A stretch of DNA of 64,000 nucleotides from Clitoria ternatea (Eukaryota; Streptophyta; Magnoliopsida; Fabales; Fabaceae), in contig CM075672.1 in assembly GCA_037962975.1 (NCBI GenBank), forward strand, positions 56,552,501-56,616,500. The letters are read 5' to 3'. Positions 1 through 9,768 of this stretch are shown here, in pieces. Each line of letters begins with the position of its first letter. The stretch's first letter is position 1. The translations under genes and the position numbers were made by a program. The notes under the pieces were generated by a model that worked only from the letters and a program-made list of their open reading frames with translations, did not search any database and had not been told where the DNA came from.

Positions 1-227
1 GGTTTACCAGCATGAGATGGTCAAGCCACAAAATCGTTCCCCTTTGGAGGGTGGATGTCAACATGTTTCCATCAACATTAACAGAGTATGGAACAAGAAA
101 CATGAAAAATTAACCAAACATGGGAACATATTAAGCCATTGATACTTAAACAAGAGAGACAATAAAGCTATTTTATCTGCTAGTACAAGATTTCACATGT
201 AGCCATACCCTTAAGATTGTATAAAAT
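1..227. other. Left flank of copia insertion, probably DNA2 intron
   Basis: No coding exon of DNA2 was recognised on either strand here. The segment lies between the window edge and the 5-bp target duplication (228-232) of the copia element. Because DNA2 exon 30 ends at 9695 and the missing motif V/VI exons must lie further left, this is inferred to be intron sequence. Nothing else is seen. Confidence 0.45.
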
Positions 228-232
228 GAGTT

Positions 233-394
233 TGTTGAGAACAAGGAAACCGAGAGACATTGGATGAATTCCATGTGTTTGAATACACATTGGAGCGGCA
301 TTTTTACAATAGCAATGTAATAAATACAAGATCAAAATACAATCATATACAATCAATCTTAATTACATATTTCTATATTTACAATATTCTAACA
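233..394 (-). repeat. 3' LTR of RE1-like copia
   Basis: This 162-bp terminal repeat matches 9250-9409. Its outer end TGTTGAGA follows gagtt, and its inner end ATTCTAACA is next to the polypurine tract. It differs from its partner by a few transitions and a 2-bp indel around 270-300. Confidence 0.93.
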
Positions 395-407
395 CTCCCC
401 CTCAAGC
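395..407 (-). promoter_or_regulatory. Polypurine tract of RE1-like copia
   Basis: On the minus strand it reads GCTTGAGGGGGAG directly before the 3' LTR, the position and composition expected of the primer for plus-strand DNA synthesis. Confidence 0.8.
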
Positions 408-452
408 TGGAGCATATAAATCATATGCACCAAGCTTGTCACATATGTATTA

Positions 453-908
453 AATGTGACGACCCCTAAGAGACTTTGTGAGAACATCTGCAAATTGGTC
501 ATTGGAATTTACAAATTTCGTAACAATGTCACCTGATACAATCTTCTCTCTTATGAAGTTGCAGCCAACTTCAATGTGTTTGGTCCTTTCATGAAACACC
601 GGATTAGAAGAAATGTGTAATGCAGCTTGATTGTCATAAATAAGAGTCATAGATGTAGTTTCCCCAAATTTTAGTTCTTCAAGCAAGTGTTTAAGCCATA
701 TGAGCTCACATGTGGCCAAAGCCATGGCTCGGTACTCTGCTTCTGCACTTGACCAGGCTACAACACTTTGCTTTTTACTCTTCCAAGAAACCAAGTTATC
801 CCCAAGGAAGACACAATACCCCGTTGTAGACCTCCTATCAATAGGAGATCCTGCCCGGTCAGCATCTGAGTATCCAGTTATTCGAGTATGACCCTTGTCT
901 TCATACAA
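453..908 (-). pseudogene. copia RNase H domain and C-terminus of pol
   Basis: Last part of the polyprotein of the RE1-like element, about 150 residues. Visible family motifs are YSDADRAGSPIDRRSTTGYC near the start, WSSAEAEYRAM about 55 residues in, and DNQAALHISSNPVFHERTKH, then the terminal FADVLTK motif. RNase H removes RNA from the RNA/DNA hybrid during reverse transcription. The segment is open but separated from the reverse transcriptase by stops and frameshifts between 909 and 1276, so it is a remnant. Confidence 0.88.
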
Positions 909-1100
909 GAGCCCTTTACTTGGTGCCCCTTTGATATATTTTAAGATGCGGATGACTGCATCCCAATGACCTTTACAAGGGGAGTTGAGAAACTGACTTA
1001 TTACACTAACTGCAAAGGAAATGTTAGGACGTATGACAGTGAGGTAATTTAACTTTCCAACTAGTCTTCTATATCTCTTTGGATCTGAGAGAGGCTCCCC

Positions 1101-1819
1101 TGTTCCGGCATAAGCTTAGTATTAGGATCCATGGGAGTATCTCCCGGTTTTGTCCCCATCAAGCTGGTCTCCTCCAAAATATCCAACGCATACTTTCTTT
1201 GAGAAATCACGACACATGCACTAGATTGTGCCACATCTATTCCTAAGAAGTAGCGAAGCCTTCCAAGATCTTTCGTCTAGAAGTGATGATGTAAGTGTTG
1301 TTTTAAAAGAACAATGTCAGTGTGATCACTACCTGTGATGACAATGTCATCAACATACACAACCAAGTAAATACACCCAGAGGTAGAATGGCGATAGAAA
1401 ACAGAATGATCCGCCTCACTCCGAGTCATGCCAAATTCTTTCACGACAGTACTGAATCTGCCAAACCATGCTCTTAGGGATTGTTTAAGACCATACAGGG
1501 ACTTCCGAAGCCGACAAACCAATCCTAAACACCCCCCCTGAGCAACAAAACCAGGTGGTTGCTCCATATATACTTCTTCTGTAAGATCACCATGGAGGAA
1601 GGCATTCTTGATATCTAACTGAAAAAGAGGCCAATGACTAATGGCAGCAATGGAGAGAAATAGGGGTACAGAAGCCATCCTAGCCACCGAGGAGAACGTA
1701 TCACCATAATCAAGGCCAAAAATCTGAGTATAGCCTTTGGCTACCAAGCAAGCTTTCAGGCGATCAACAGAACCATCTGGACCAATTTTGAATGTGTAGA
1801 CCCACCTACATTTGACCAC
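1101..1819 (-). pseudogene. copia reverse transcriptase
   Basis: Reverse transcriptase of the RE1-like element. It shows the entry block (KCRWVYTFKIGPDGSVDRLKA), LDIKNAFLHGDLTEEVYMEQP, RKSLYGLKQS and the catalytic YVDDIVITGSD motif. The frame is open for 180 codons (1277-1819), meets a stop after the HHHF stretch, then continues readably (TKDLGRLRYFLGIDVAQSS) to about 1101 before another break. It therefore cannot make a full enzyme without suppression. Confidence 0.9.
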
Positions 1820-1849
1820 TGTCTTACCGGAGGGAAGAGGAACAAGATC

Positions 1850-3540
1850 CTAAGTTCCACTGCTTTGTAGTGCACTCATTTCGTCAATCATGGCTTGTCG
1901 CCATCCAAGATGGGACAAAGCTTCACCTGCATTTTTAGGAATGGCAACAAAAGACAAATAGGAGACACGAATATAATGGGAAGGTGACAGACGATGATAA
2001 GACAAGGCAACATAATGAGGAGAAGGGTTACGAGTGGAACAAATACCTTTACGGATAGCAATAGGAAAACTACTATCGGTGGGCGGAGCCGGAGGAGATG
2101 GAGGAGTTAGCTCCAAAGGTGAGTCAGATGGGACTTCATGAACTGGAACCTCCAGAGCAGGACGGGGTCGACGTTGATATACCTGAAGAGGACGAGATGG
2201 ATTGGTCGGGATACCGGGGACCACCAGAGACTGATATATAACCTGCATGGGAGAAAAAAAAACAGGACCAGAAGTAGGACTAGACACAGGGTTCTCAACA
2301 ATGGGAATTGTAAAATATGGAGTAGACTCAAAAAAGGTAACATCAGCGGCAACAAAGTAACGATGAAGACTAGGAGAGTAACATTTGTAACCTTTTTGAG
2401 ATCTAGTATAACCAAGAAACACACACTTAGTAGCCCAGGCAAAAAGTTTATCATTGCCCGTGCCAAGGTTGTGGACAAAACAAGTAAAACCAAAAACACA
2501 AGGAGGTAAAAAATATAAAGACTGTTGAGGAAACAAGATGGAGTGAGGTACTTGATTATCAAGGATGGAGGAGGGCATGCGATTAATTAAATAACAAGCT
2601 GTAAGGACACCATCCCCCCAAAACTGATGAGGAACATTACCATGTAAAAGAAGAGTACGGGTGGTTTCGACAAGATGTTGATTTTTCCTTTCGGCAATTC
2701 CATTCTGTTGAGGAGTATGAGCACAAGATGTTTGATGTAAAATTCCACGGGATGCCATAAAAGTTTAAAATACATTAGATAAATATTCACGGGCATTATC
2801 ACTACATAAGATACGGATATGAACACCAAACTGAGTCTTGATTTCATTGTAAAATTTTTGAAAGATTGAAAATAACTCAGAACTTGTTTTCATTAGAAAC
2901 AACCAAGTACACCTAGAGTAATCATCAATAAAAGTAACAAAATACTGATAACCCAAATTAGACACTATTCGAAACGGACCCCAAATATCAAAATGAACTA
3001 AGCTAAAGGGAGACGCAGCTTGACCTAAGACTCGGTTTTTAAAAGAAGTACGACTATGTTTACCTAATTGACACGACTCACAAGATAATGTAGACAACTT
3101 GGAAAGGGTGGGCATCATTATTTGCAATTTATGAAGACTTGGGTGACCCAACTGAGCATGGAGGAGACTGGAATCAACGGCTGACCCAACGTGTGCAGAA
3201 GGTTGAAGTTGATAAAGCCCATGTGACTTACATCCGGTGCCAATCATCCATCCTAAACTCCGGTCCTGGATAAAAACACAGTTTTTAGTAAATAAGACAA
3301 TGCAATCAATAGAGCGAGTCAAACGACTAATGGATAATAAATTAAAAGGAGACTGAGGCACATAAAGAACATTGTCAACAAATAAAGAAGGAAAGGGATG
3401 AACAGTGCCAAGTCCATGAGATGGAGTTTGGGACCTATTGGCCATAGTAATAAAAGGTAAACAAGTAGAGCTAGAAACCGTAGAGAATAAGGACTTGCTA
3501 CCAATGATATGATAGGTGGCCCCAAAGTCAAGGACTCAAG
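1850..3540 (-). pseudogene. copia protease and integrase region
   Basis: From right to left on the minus strand: a decayed protease site (about 3520-3540), the GAG-pre-integrase block with LLHAQLGHPSLHKL and CESCQLGKHSR (zinc-binding HHCC, about 3050-3180), then the integrase core with FDIWGPF, IDDYSRCTWLF and the CSDNAREY and PQQNGIAERKN blocks. A stop follows SNVF near 2765. The protease triad is DFG instead of DSG and is preceded by a stop. The later part (1850-2500) is the proline-rich linker before the reverse transcriptase. Confidence 0.88.
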
Positions 3541-4392
3541 GACAAAGAGAATGAGAAACACCAACAAAGGAATTACCCGTTTGCACTACAGAAGTCGTGG
3601 AACCTGAAATTTTAGATTCCTTTAACCATCGAAGATAGTCATCGTAAGTAGGTGTGGGCACAGCTGGCAATCCAGATGAAGAGGTGGTGATGGGTGGCTC
3701 AGGCACTCCAGCAGGGACTTGCACAACATTTGCCTTTCGTGGGGGACGACCATGTAATAGGAACAACGGTCAATAGTATGTCCAAGCTTATGACAGTGCT
3801 TACATTTTGGGCGAGGTCTGCCAAAACGACGATTGTTGGTGCAGTCCTGAGCAATCAAAGCAGAAATGTCAACCTCAACAGGAATAGGCATCGACGGAGC
3901 AAGTATAGGAGCGGGAGACTTGGCCTAGGCACGAATAAGAGTTGACCAAGTAGAATTCATAGTAAGGACCACAGGAGAGCCAAGAATTTGCTCACGAACA
4001 ACCTCATACTCAGGAGGGACACCATGTAACGCCAACGCCATAAAGAGCTTGCGACGGTTCTCAAAGTTTGTGGATGGATTAGTAGCCAAGGGAAGAACTT
4101 CATTCAAATCATGAAGAACACCACTAACCTTGCCCAGATAAGCAGAAATAGGACCAGTAATCTGCTGCGGAGTAAGCAACTGCATAAGAGTCTCACAAAC
4201 CCCATATAACCGTTAAGTATCCTTTGTATAAAGGAGTTTGGCTTGCGCCCAAAGAGATTCACAGGTGTCATAAGGGCGAAAAATTTGTTTCTGAGTAGGA
4301 GACAAGGTGGATTTCAAAATGCTACAAAGTTAAGCATCAAGAGTACCCCATTTAAGACAATCAGCAGCAGGAATAGAGTCTTCTTTGGTTGT
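3541..4392 (-). pseudogene. copia gag, main part with CCHC knuckle
   Basis: Central and C-terminal gag of the RE1-like element. The capsid-like stretch (4185-3925) contains TGPISAYLGKVSGVLHDLNE and ALALHGVPPEYEVVREQILG. A CX2CX4HX4C knuckle, CKHCHKLGHTIDRC, lies near 3780-3825. There is an in-frame TAG near 3927 and a frameshift just after the knuckle. The right end (4392) is the junction with the family A solo LTR; the frame resumes at 8577. Confidence 0.85.
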
Positions 4393-4652
4393 TGTGACAC
4401 CCTGATTTTAGAGGGAAAATTTCACGAATTAATTAAAGCATAACCTGGATCCATAATAAAAACACTCCCATATATGAAGATATGAGAGTCAGGTCCAATG
4501 ACCATGAAGAAAACAAGCAGCGCAAAGCAGAAAGGCAAAATGCCAATTAAGGAAAAGAAATGCATAATGGAGAGAAGGCAAGGAAATAAAACCGAGCACA
4601 AAGCCCAACGAGAGACACACAGCGCCTGAGCGAACCACAATACAGCGTGCAC

Positions 4653-4796
4653 TCGCTCAAGCGAGATCCAAACCCGCTTGAGCGAGACCGACCAACTCGC
4701 TCGGGCGAACCACCATTCGCTTAAGCGAAACCGAATACGAAAGCCTTCCAAAACAACACACACTCGCTGAAGCGAAGCCTTCATTCGCTGAAGCGA
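4653..4796. repeat. Cluster of TCGCTNNAGCGA palindromes in LTR family A
   Basis: Six 12-bp units start at 4653, 4674, 4697, 4717, 4764 and 4785. Within runs the start-to-start steps are 21, 23, 20 and 21 bp, with one 47-bp gap. The unit at 4717 is a perfect palindrome (TCGCTTAAGCGA); others carry one or two changes. The cluster is conserved in the copy beginning at 63053. Confidence 0.85.
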
Positions 4797-4799
4797 GAA

Positions 4800-6136
4800 G
4801 CCACACTCGGCATTCCCATCACTCGGGAAACCGAGACATTCATTCACTCGGTAAACAATCAGGTCCAGTCGGAATTCATGCCTAAGTCCTCTCGGAATTT
4901 AATATCTTAATCCACTCAGCATCATGGGGTTCCGCCACTCGGGAACTACCCCAACAATTGCCTCACTCGGCAACCCATTACTCAGTCTCTCATTTTTTTA
5001 TCCACAGTGACAACATAAAGATCCATTCGGGAAATGAGGGTATTCCCACTCGGATTCCATAAGCCCTCACGCTCGGATATTATCCAATCAAACCACTCGG
5101 TGTAATTCAACCTCGAGTCACTCGGAAAACATCAACCATTAGCACTCGGTGTATTAGAACCCTATCACTCAGAGAATACATAGGCTTCCTCTCGGCCATA
5201 AATCACTCGGTTTAATCATTCTTAACCAACTCATCATCAGAGTGGTATTCCACTCGGTAACTAATATCATTGCCGACCAATACTCATTCGGCCACACACT
5301 CGGCATTCATGCCTACTCTCACTCGGATAATCCCTTAACCATTAATTACTCAGGAATAGCCTACAAAATCAATCCCACTCGGAATGATCCAAACTCCTCA
5401 ACACTCAGAGGAATTACCCAAGTAATTCACTCGGATAAATGAAATACTTAACCACTCAGGGAGACCAATAAGTCAAGTCCCACTCGGACTCATCCCATAC
5501 TTAGCCACTCAAATTACATATTACCCTATTCACTCGGAATAGGAACCCATATTCACTCGGGTTATACGTATAATCCATACTTAGAATATATCCCCAATCT
5601 AAGTTATCACAACCACTCTTCCCTTGGAAGGGATTCCCTCAGGTTCCCACTCGGAATACATAAACCATTCCCCACTCGGGGTTTACCCATGTTTTCCATT
5701 CGGAAAAGGCTGCACACATAGCCTCACTCGGAAGGAGATCAACCTACATACTCGGAATCCACAAGAGTCATTATCACACAGTAAGAGGTTCACACATAAG
5801 TTAGACTCGGATATGGAGTCCCATAAATAAGACTCACTCGGAAAAGCAACTAAGCCATATATATTCCACTCAGGATTCATCAACTTAGAGATATTCATAC
5901 ATCATCATTTCCTAGTCGGTAGGAAGCATCAAATCAACATAAATCATTCATACTTATATATTCTCTAATTCCAAATCCGACTACTACTACAGCAATATAC
6001 TTCCACCGATTCATAACCATATTATCAACATAACATATATATGTATATACTCATACGCATACACTCAGATTCTTATCTTTACACATTCCATTCATCAACA
6101 CATTCAATCGGTATGCATATAATACCATCACTCGAA

Positions 6137-6185
<49 letters not shown>

Positions 6186-7285
6186 CATACACTCGGATCC
6201 CAATACATATATTTCATATTCATGATTATGTTCATCCACTCGGATTCTATACATATATATTTGTATACGTTATACAACATTAATATTATGAGCCGGCCAA
6301 GGCTTTAGTACATCAAACGTACTCGGGATATAACATTATTCATACAGCCTCATCATAAATACCCATCACTCGGGTTTAAGGCCATCATAACATGCCAAAC
6401 CGACCTGCAAACACTGAAAAATGGTGTAGGGGTGAGCATTACATATTAAATGACAGATATTGGCTCGGATTAATCACAGAATCCACAACATGCCATAGCA
6501 CACAACATCAATCAGCATATAAACACTGCCATTCAACATGAACAATCACAAGCATCTTCCGATCGGGATTTCACCCATTTCACTTGGCTATAAAGCTCAA
6601 TTCACTCAGTACAAGTATACTGACTCACTCGGATTTCACTCAACCCCGAGACTATATCAACATTATCCATACTCCGAGCCATGCTCAAGGAGTCTGTCCG
6701 AGCCCAGCTCCAGGACTTAGCCATATTCACCATATGTTGTCATCTGATTGCCGGTCGGTATAGGAGTCCAACGCATCCCAGTGGCGAATCGGATGCATAC
6801 GATTTCATTCACTCGGCGTTCAACGCCAATGCACTCGGCATTTCATCAAGCGTCTCATTTCACGCTTAGTGCCCCAGGCACTGCCCGAGTCCAACCCGGG
6901 TCTTTCATCATATTCAACATTAGGACCCCGTCCTCTTCACTCGGGATTACACCCTTGTGGCACCCCGCAAGGTGTTCATATTCAATAACTCAATAACATG
7001 TATGCATATAACTTCAACTCATATTCATTCGATTGCCCACTCGGAATCTGCGTTCAACATCATGTGCACTCGGCAATTCAACAACAATCAGATGACTCGG
7101 CTTATACCACATCCACTCAGCAATCCTATGCCATCCACTCGGCAATCACTATGCCGTTCACTCGGCAATCACCATACCATTCACTCGGCAATCACTATGC
7201 CATCCACTCGGATTATCCTATATTCACTCGGATTTATCCTTTACAGTAAGCATTTCGTGCCTTCCTCTATAAGGCCCACTCGGCA
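4800..7285. repeat. Dispersed CACTCGG array in LTR family A
   Basis: The heptamer CACTCGG and one-base variants recur dozens of times on the plus strand at irregular spacing of roughly 15-60 bp, embedded in otherwise non-repetitive AC-rich DNA. Near 7130-7225 the spacing becomes regular, with GCAATCACTATGCC-like units. It does not encode a protein; ORFs across it are by-products. Confidence 0.85.
6138..6182. repeat. (TA)n microsatellite
   Basis: About 22 uninterrupted TA dinucleotides inside the family A solo LTR. Confidence 0.95.
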
Positions 7286-8576
7286 TCCATCATAACAGTC
7301 CCCATTCATACATTCAGCATACACATATGCATCAATAACATTCACATGCATTCAAATGTACAACACATCCAGGGACAAATAGAGGATCACACATGCACTC
7401 CACATCAACATGCATGCATCTCAAGCATCATAATATAATCATCATCACAATAACATCATGCATCTCTTGGACGGATAATCATGCACCATTTAAATAACAA
7501 ACAACAATCCGGGTTCAACTTAACAACATACAACATCCAACAAAACATAACACAATGCAATGAAGTCACCCGGGAGTCCGTCCATAAACTATAACCTTAA
7601 GATGCAATAGCTCCCCTTACCTGGATGAAGCTTCCAGGAGTCACAGGACCACTCGGTCTAGCCACAGCAGCACCCTGCTTGGCTTTCAACACTGGAAGGA
7701 GTCATCAAGACTCAACTCAGTCTTCACCCAGCTCAGTGAAGAACTCCAACGCTGTATCCATCACAAGAACAGCATCAAGAGTCAGTCCTCACCAACAGTG
7801 GAGGACCACCATGCCTTCATGCATCATGCATGTCTTCATCCTCACAAGAGTAGCTCACCCTCATCATCTGTGAACCATCATGCATCCACAAACCGAGACA
7901 TGCACACACACACAGTTGCAGGCCCCAACCGAACCCATCATATGACGGAGAAGAAGAAGAAGACAAAGAATAATCACTAGGGAACAGGGAAGGATAAAAG
8001 GGACCTGAACCCAGCCTCCACACACAGCCATACGCTGTTCCTCAACACCACACAGTTCCACTCGGTTCTACACCATGCGTGAGTGGAAGAAGAGGATGAA
8101 GGAGAGGACGATGGAGAAGAAACAGCAACACGGAAGAGAAAGAGTCCAGGAAGCTCTAGAGAGAAGGAAGAGCACTTCTCTCCTCAGAACATGCACCAAC
8201 AAGGGAGTGAATAATGAGTGAAGGGAAAACGTGGAAGTGAAGCTATATCACCATACAGCCCCATCAGCGTCCCACTCAGCTCCATCACGTCCTCATTAAT
8301 GCATGTCCATCAGCATTTAATGCAAACTCTCTCAGCAATGATTACTCCCATCCAACTAAGCCATCAACGTGGGGACCACGCGGGAAGGAAGGGAAAGGAG
8401 AGAGAGAACCGAAACTCTCTCTAATGCCACCAAGGCATTACAATTATTATTATTCAAGTTATTATTATCACTCAATAATTTGCCTAATTGGCAATTAACC
8501 TTAATCCACCATTAAATTAACAAAACCATCACCTTAATCTGGAATTTATAATTAATTAAAAATCTGGGATGTTACA

Positions 8577-8719
8577 GTTGTAAGATGGTCAAGATAACCA
8601 TGTCCCTTAAACCAAAGTTTGACATCCGAAGCCCATGTCCTATAGTTGGTTCCGTCAAATTTTTCAACATTCAGAGTGTTAAGGACAGTGATAAGACCAG
8701 TAACAGCAACAGTAGCCAT
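8577..8719 (-). pseudogene. copia gag N-terminus
   Basis: The gag start of the RE1-like element: ATG at 8719-8717, then MATVAVTGLITVLNTLNVEK followed by FDGTNYRTWASDVKLWFKGH. This is the typical N-terminal block of copia gag (UBN2 type). The frame runs to the solo-LTR junction at 8577 and continues on the other side at 4392, which shows that the long LTR inserted into a pre-existing gag gene. Confidence 0.85.
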
Positions 8720-9249
8720 CAGGAGAGATAAAATGAACAGTAAACAGAGGAGAGAGAAAGTGTAAAACGAACCCTAACAGTGTCAAACGATGTCTGACAC
8801 AAACAAGCAATTGCAGAATCCGAACCTACAGGCCAAGGCGAGCACGACGATGTAAGGCGGAGGGTGGTCGGAGCTTCCACAGGCCGTCACGCGCCGGCGT
8901 CAGTGCGACCAGGAGAGAGAAAGTCACAAACGGAGATGGCGCACGTGGGGGCGCGGGCGGCGGCCGATGAGGGCCGGGTTTTGGGGTTCGGCAGATCTGG
9001 GGGTGGCGGTTCCAATTCTGGGGTCGGTGGCCGGAAAAGTTGCCGGACAGAGGTGGCAACAGTGGCAGGGTACTGTTCACGTGGGGAAAGGACAGCGGAA
9101 GAAATCCTAGGGCAGTCGGAAAGAAGCACATGACCAAAGAGAAACCTAGAGATGAGACATAGGTTTCAAAAAAAAATTTCACCGGTGAGCAGTGGGCCCA
9201 CTGGATAAAGCACGGATTAGGGTTGCCTCTCAGTAGGCTCTAGATACCA
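8720..9249 (-). other. copia leader with a GC-rich segment and PBS
   Basis: Untranslated leader between the 5' LTR and gag. The PBS is at 9236-9249. A stretch of about 250 bp (8830-9080) is much richer in G and C than the rest of the window and is open in more than one frame. No domain was recognised. A partial copy of the outer leader plus LTR is also found at 11850-12179. Confidence 0.65.
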
Positions 9250-9409
9250 TGTTGAGAACAAGGAAACCGAGAGACATTGGATGAATTCCGTGTTTGAATA
9301 CACATCGAAGTGACATTTTTATAATAGCAATGTAATAAATACAAGATCAAAATACAATCATATACAATCAATCTTAATTACATATTTCTATATTTACAAT
9401 ATTCTAACA
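9250..9409 (-). repeat. 5' LTR of RE1-like copia
   Basis: 160-bp LTR next to the PBS. The outer end TATTCTAACA is followed by the duplication gagtt (9410-9414). Confidence 0.93.
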
Positions 9410-9414
9410 GAGTT

Positions 9415-9694
9415 TAATCTTTATTGCTTCTTTAGTGTTATCGTTCCTAGTTCAGTTAGCCTAATTAGACTACTTATTATTTACCATAATACAAAACAAA
9501 AATTAACTATTTTTATTTTGGTTAATCATTTAATCCAAACCAGCAATGCACTCGGTGAGGATGGATATTTTTAGTAGAAAAATCAGCCTTCAAATTACAA
9601 ATGCTGCCAAGCAACTAAGGTCCAACACCTGGCCAGGCTTACCAAGGCTTTGGGTGGATTTATACAAAAATGTATCATCTTGAAAATAACCTAC
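9415..9694 (-). other. Start of DNA2 intron 30
   Basis: Intron sequence between exon 30 and the copia insertion. The donor GTAG follows the exon at 9694. No exon or element is seen in it. Confidence 0.6.
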
Positions 9695-9768
9695 CTCAGT
9701 AATTATGTGAGCTTCAATAGGGTTATTTACAACCTTCTTATCTCTTGCCTCCAAAGCAGGCAACTTAT
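9695..9768 (-). CDS. DNA2: DNA2 exon 30 (residues 1061-1085), last one in window
   Basis: Completes Asp1061, then KLPALEARDKKVVNNPIEAH and IITE, with donor GTAG. The family continues with ITPYNSQ and DKYQGRDKD blocks, which are not present anywhere between here and position 1. Confidence 0.92.

Larger units (their letters stand above)
4393..8576. mobile_element. Solo LTR of a long-LTR element, family A (4184 bp)
   Basis: It begins TGTGACACCC and ends GGGATGTTACA, and is bounded by gttgt at 4388-4392 and 8577-8581. There is no PBS, polypurine tract or retroviral domain inside, so it is read as a solo LTR left by recombination between the two LTRs of a Ty3/gypsy-type element. A second copy starts at 63053. 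It holds a cluster of TCGCTNNAGCGA palindromes (4653-4796), a long dispersed array of CACTCGG (about 4800-7280) and a TA microsatellite. Strand cannot be decided because the ends are near inverted repeats of each other. ORFs inside are short and unrelated to known proteins. Confidence 0.88.
233..9409 (-). mobile_element. Ty1/copia LTR retrotransposon (RE1-like), complete ends, decayed genes
   Basis: Complete 9177-bp element in an intron of DNA2, flanked by the duplication gagtt (228-232 and 9410-9414). LTRs are 162 bp (233-394) and 160 bp (9250-9409), begin TG and end CA, and differ at about six sites plus a 2-bp indel, roughly 4 %. On the minus strand the order is 5' LTR, PBS, gag with CCHC knuckle, protease, integrase, reverse transcriptase, RNase H, polypurine tract, 3' LTR: the copia order. 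The PBS (9236-9249) reads TGGTATCTAGAGCC, like the 3' end complement of initiator Met-tRNA with one extra base. Reading frames are broken by several stops and frameshifts, so it is not autonomous. About 4.2 kb of its length is a later solo-LTR insertion in gag. Confidence 0.93.

Noticed and set aside
1..227. DNA2 motif V/VI exon at the window edge
   Set aside because: Minus-strand translation gives no ITPYNSQ, DKYQGRDKD or NVALTRAK block.
4422..4847. 141-codon minus-strand ORF at the start of LTR family A, also seen at 63069-63320
   Set aside because: It is repeated only because the LTR is repeated; it has no recognised domain and is broken in the second copy.
5242..7295. Several plus-strand ORFs of 60-112 codons
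   Set aside because: They lie in the CACTCGG-rich solo LTR, show no domain, and follow the repeat word in each frame.
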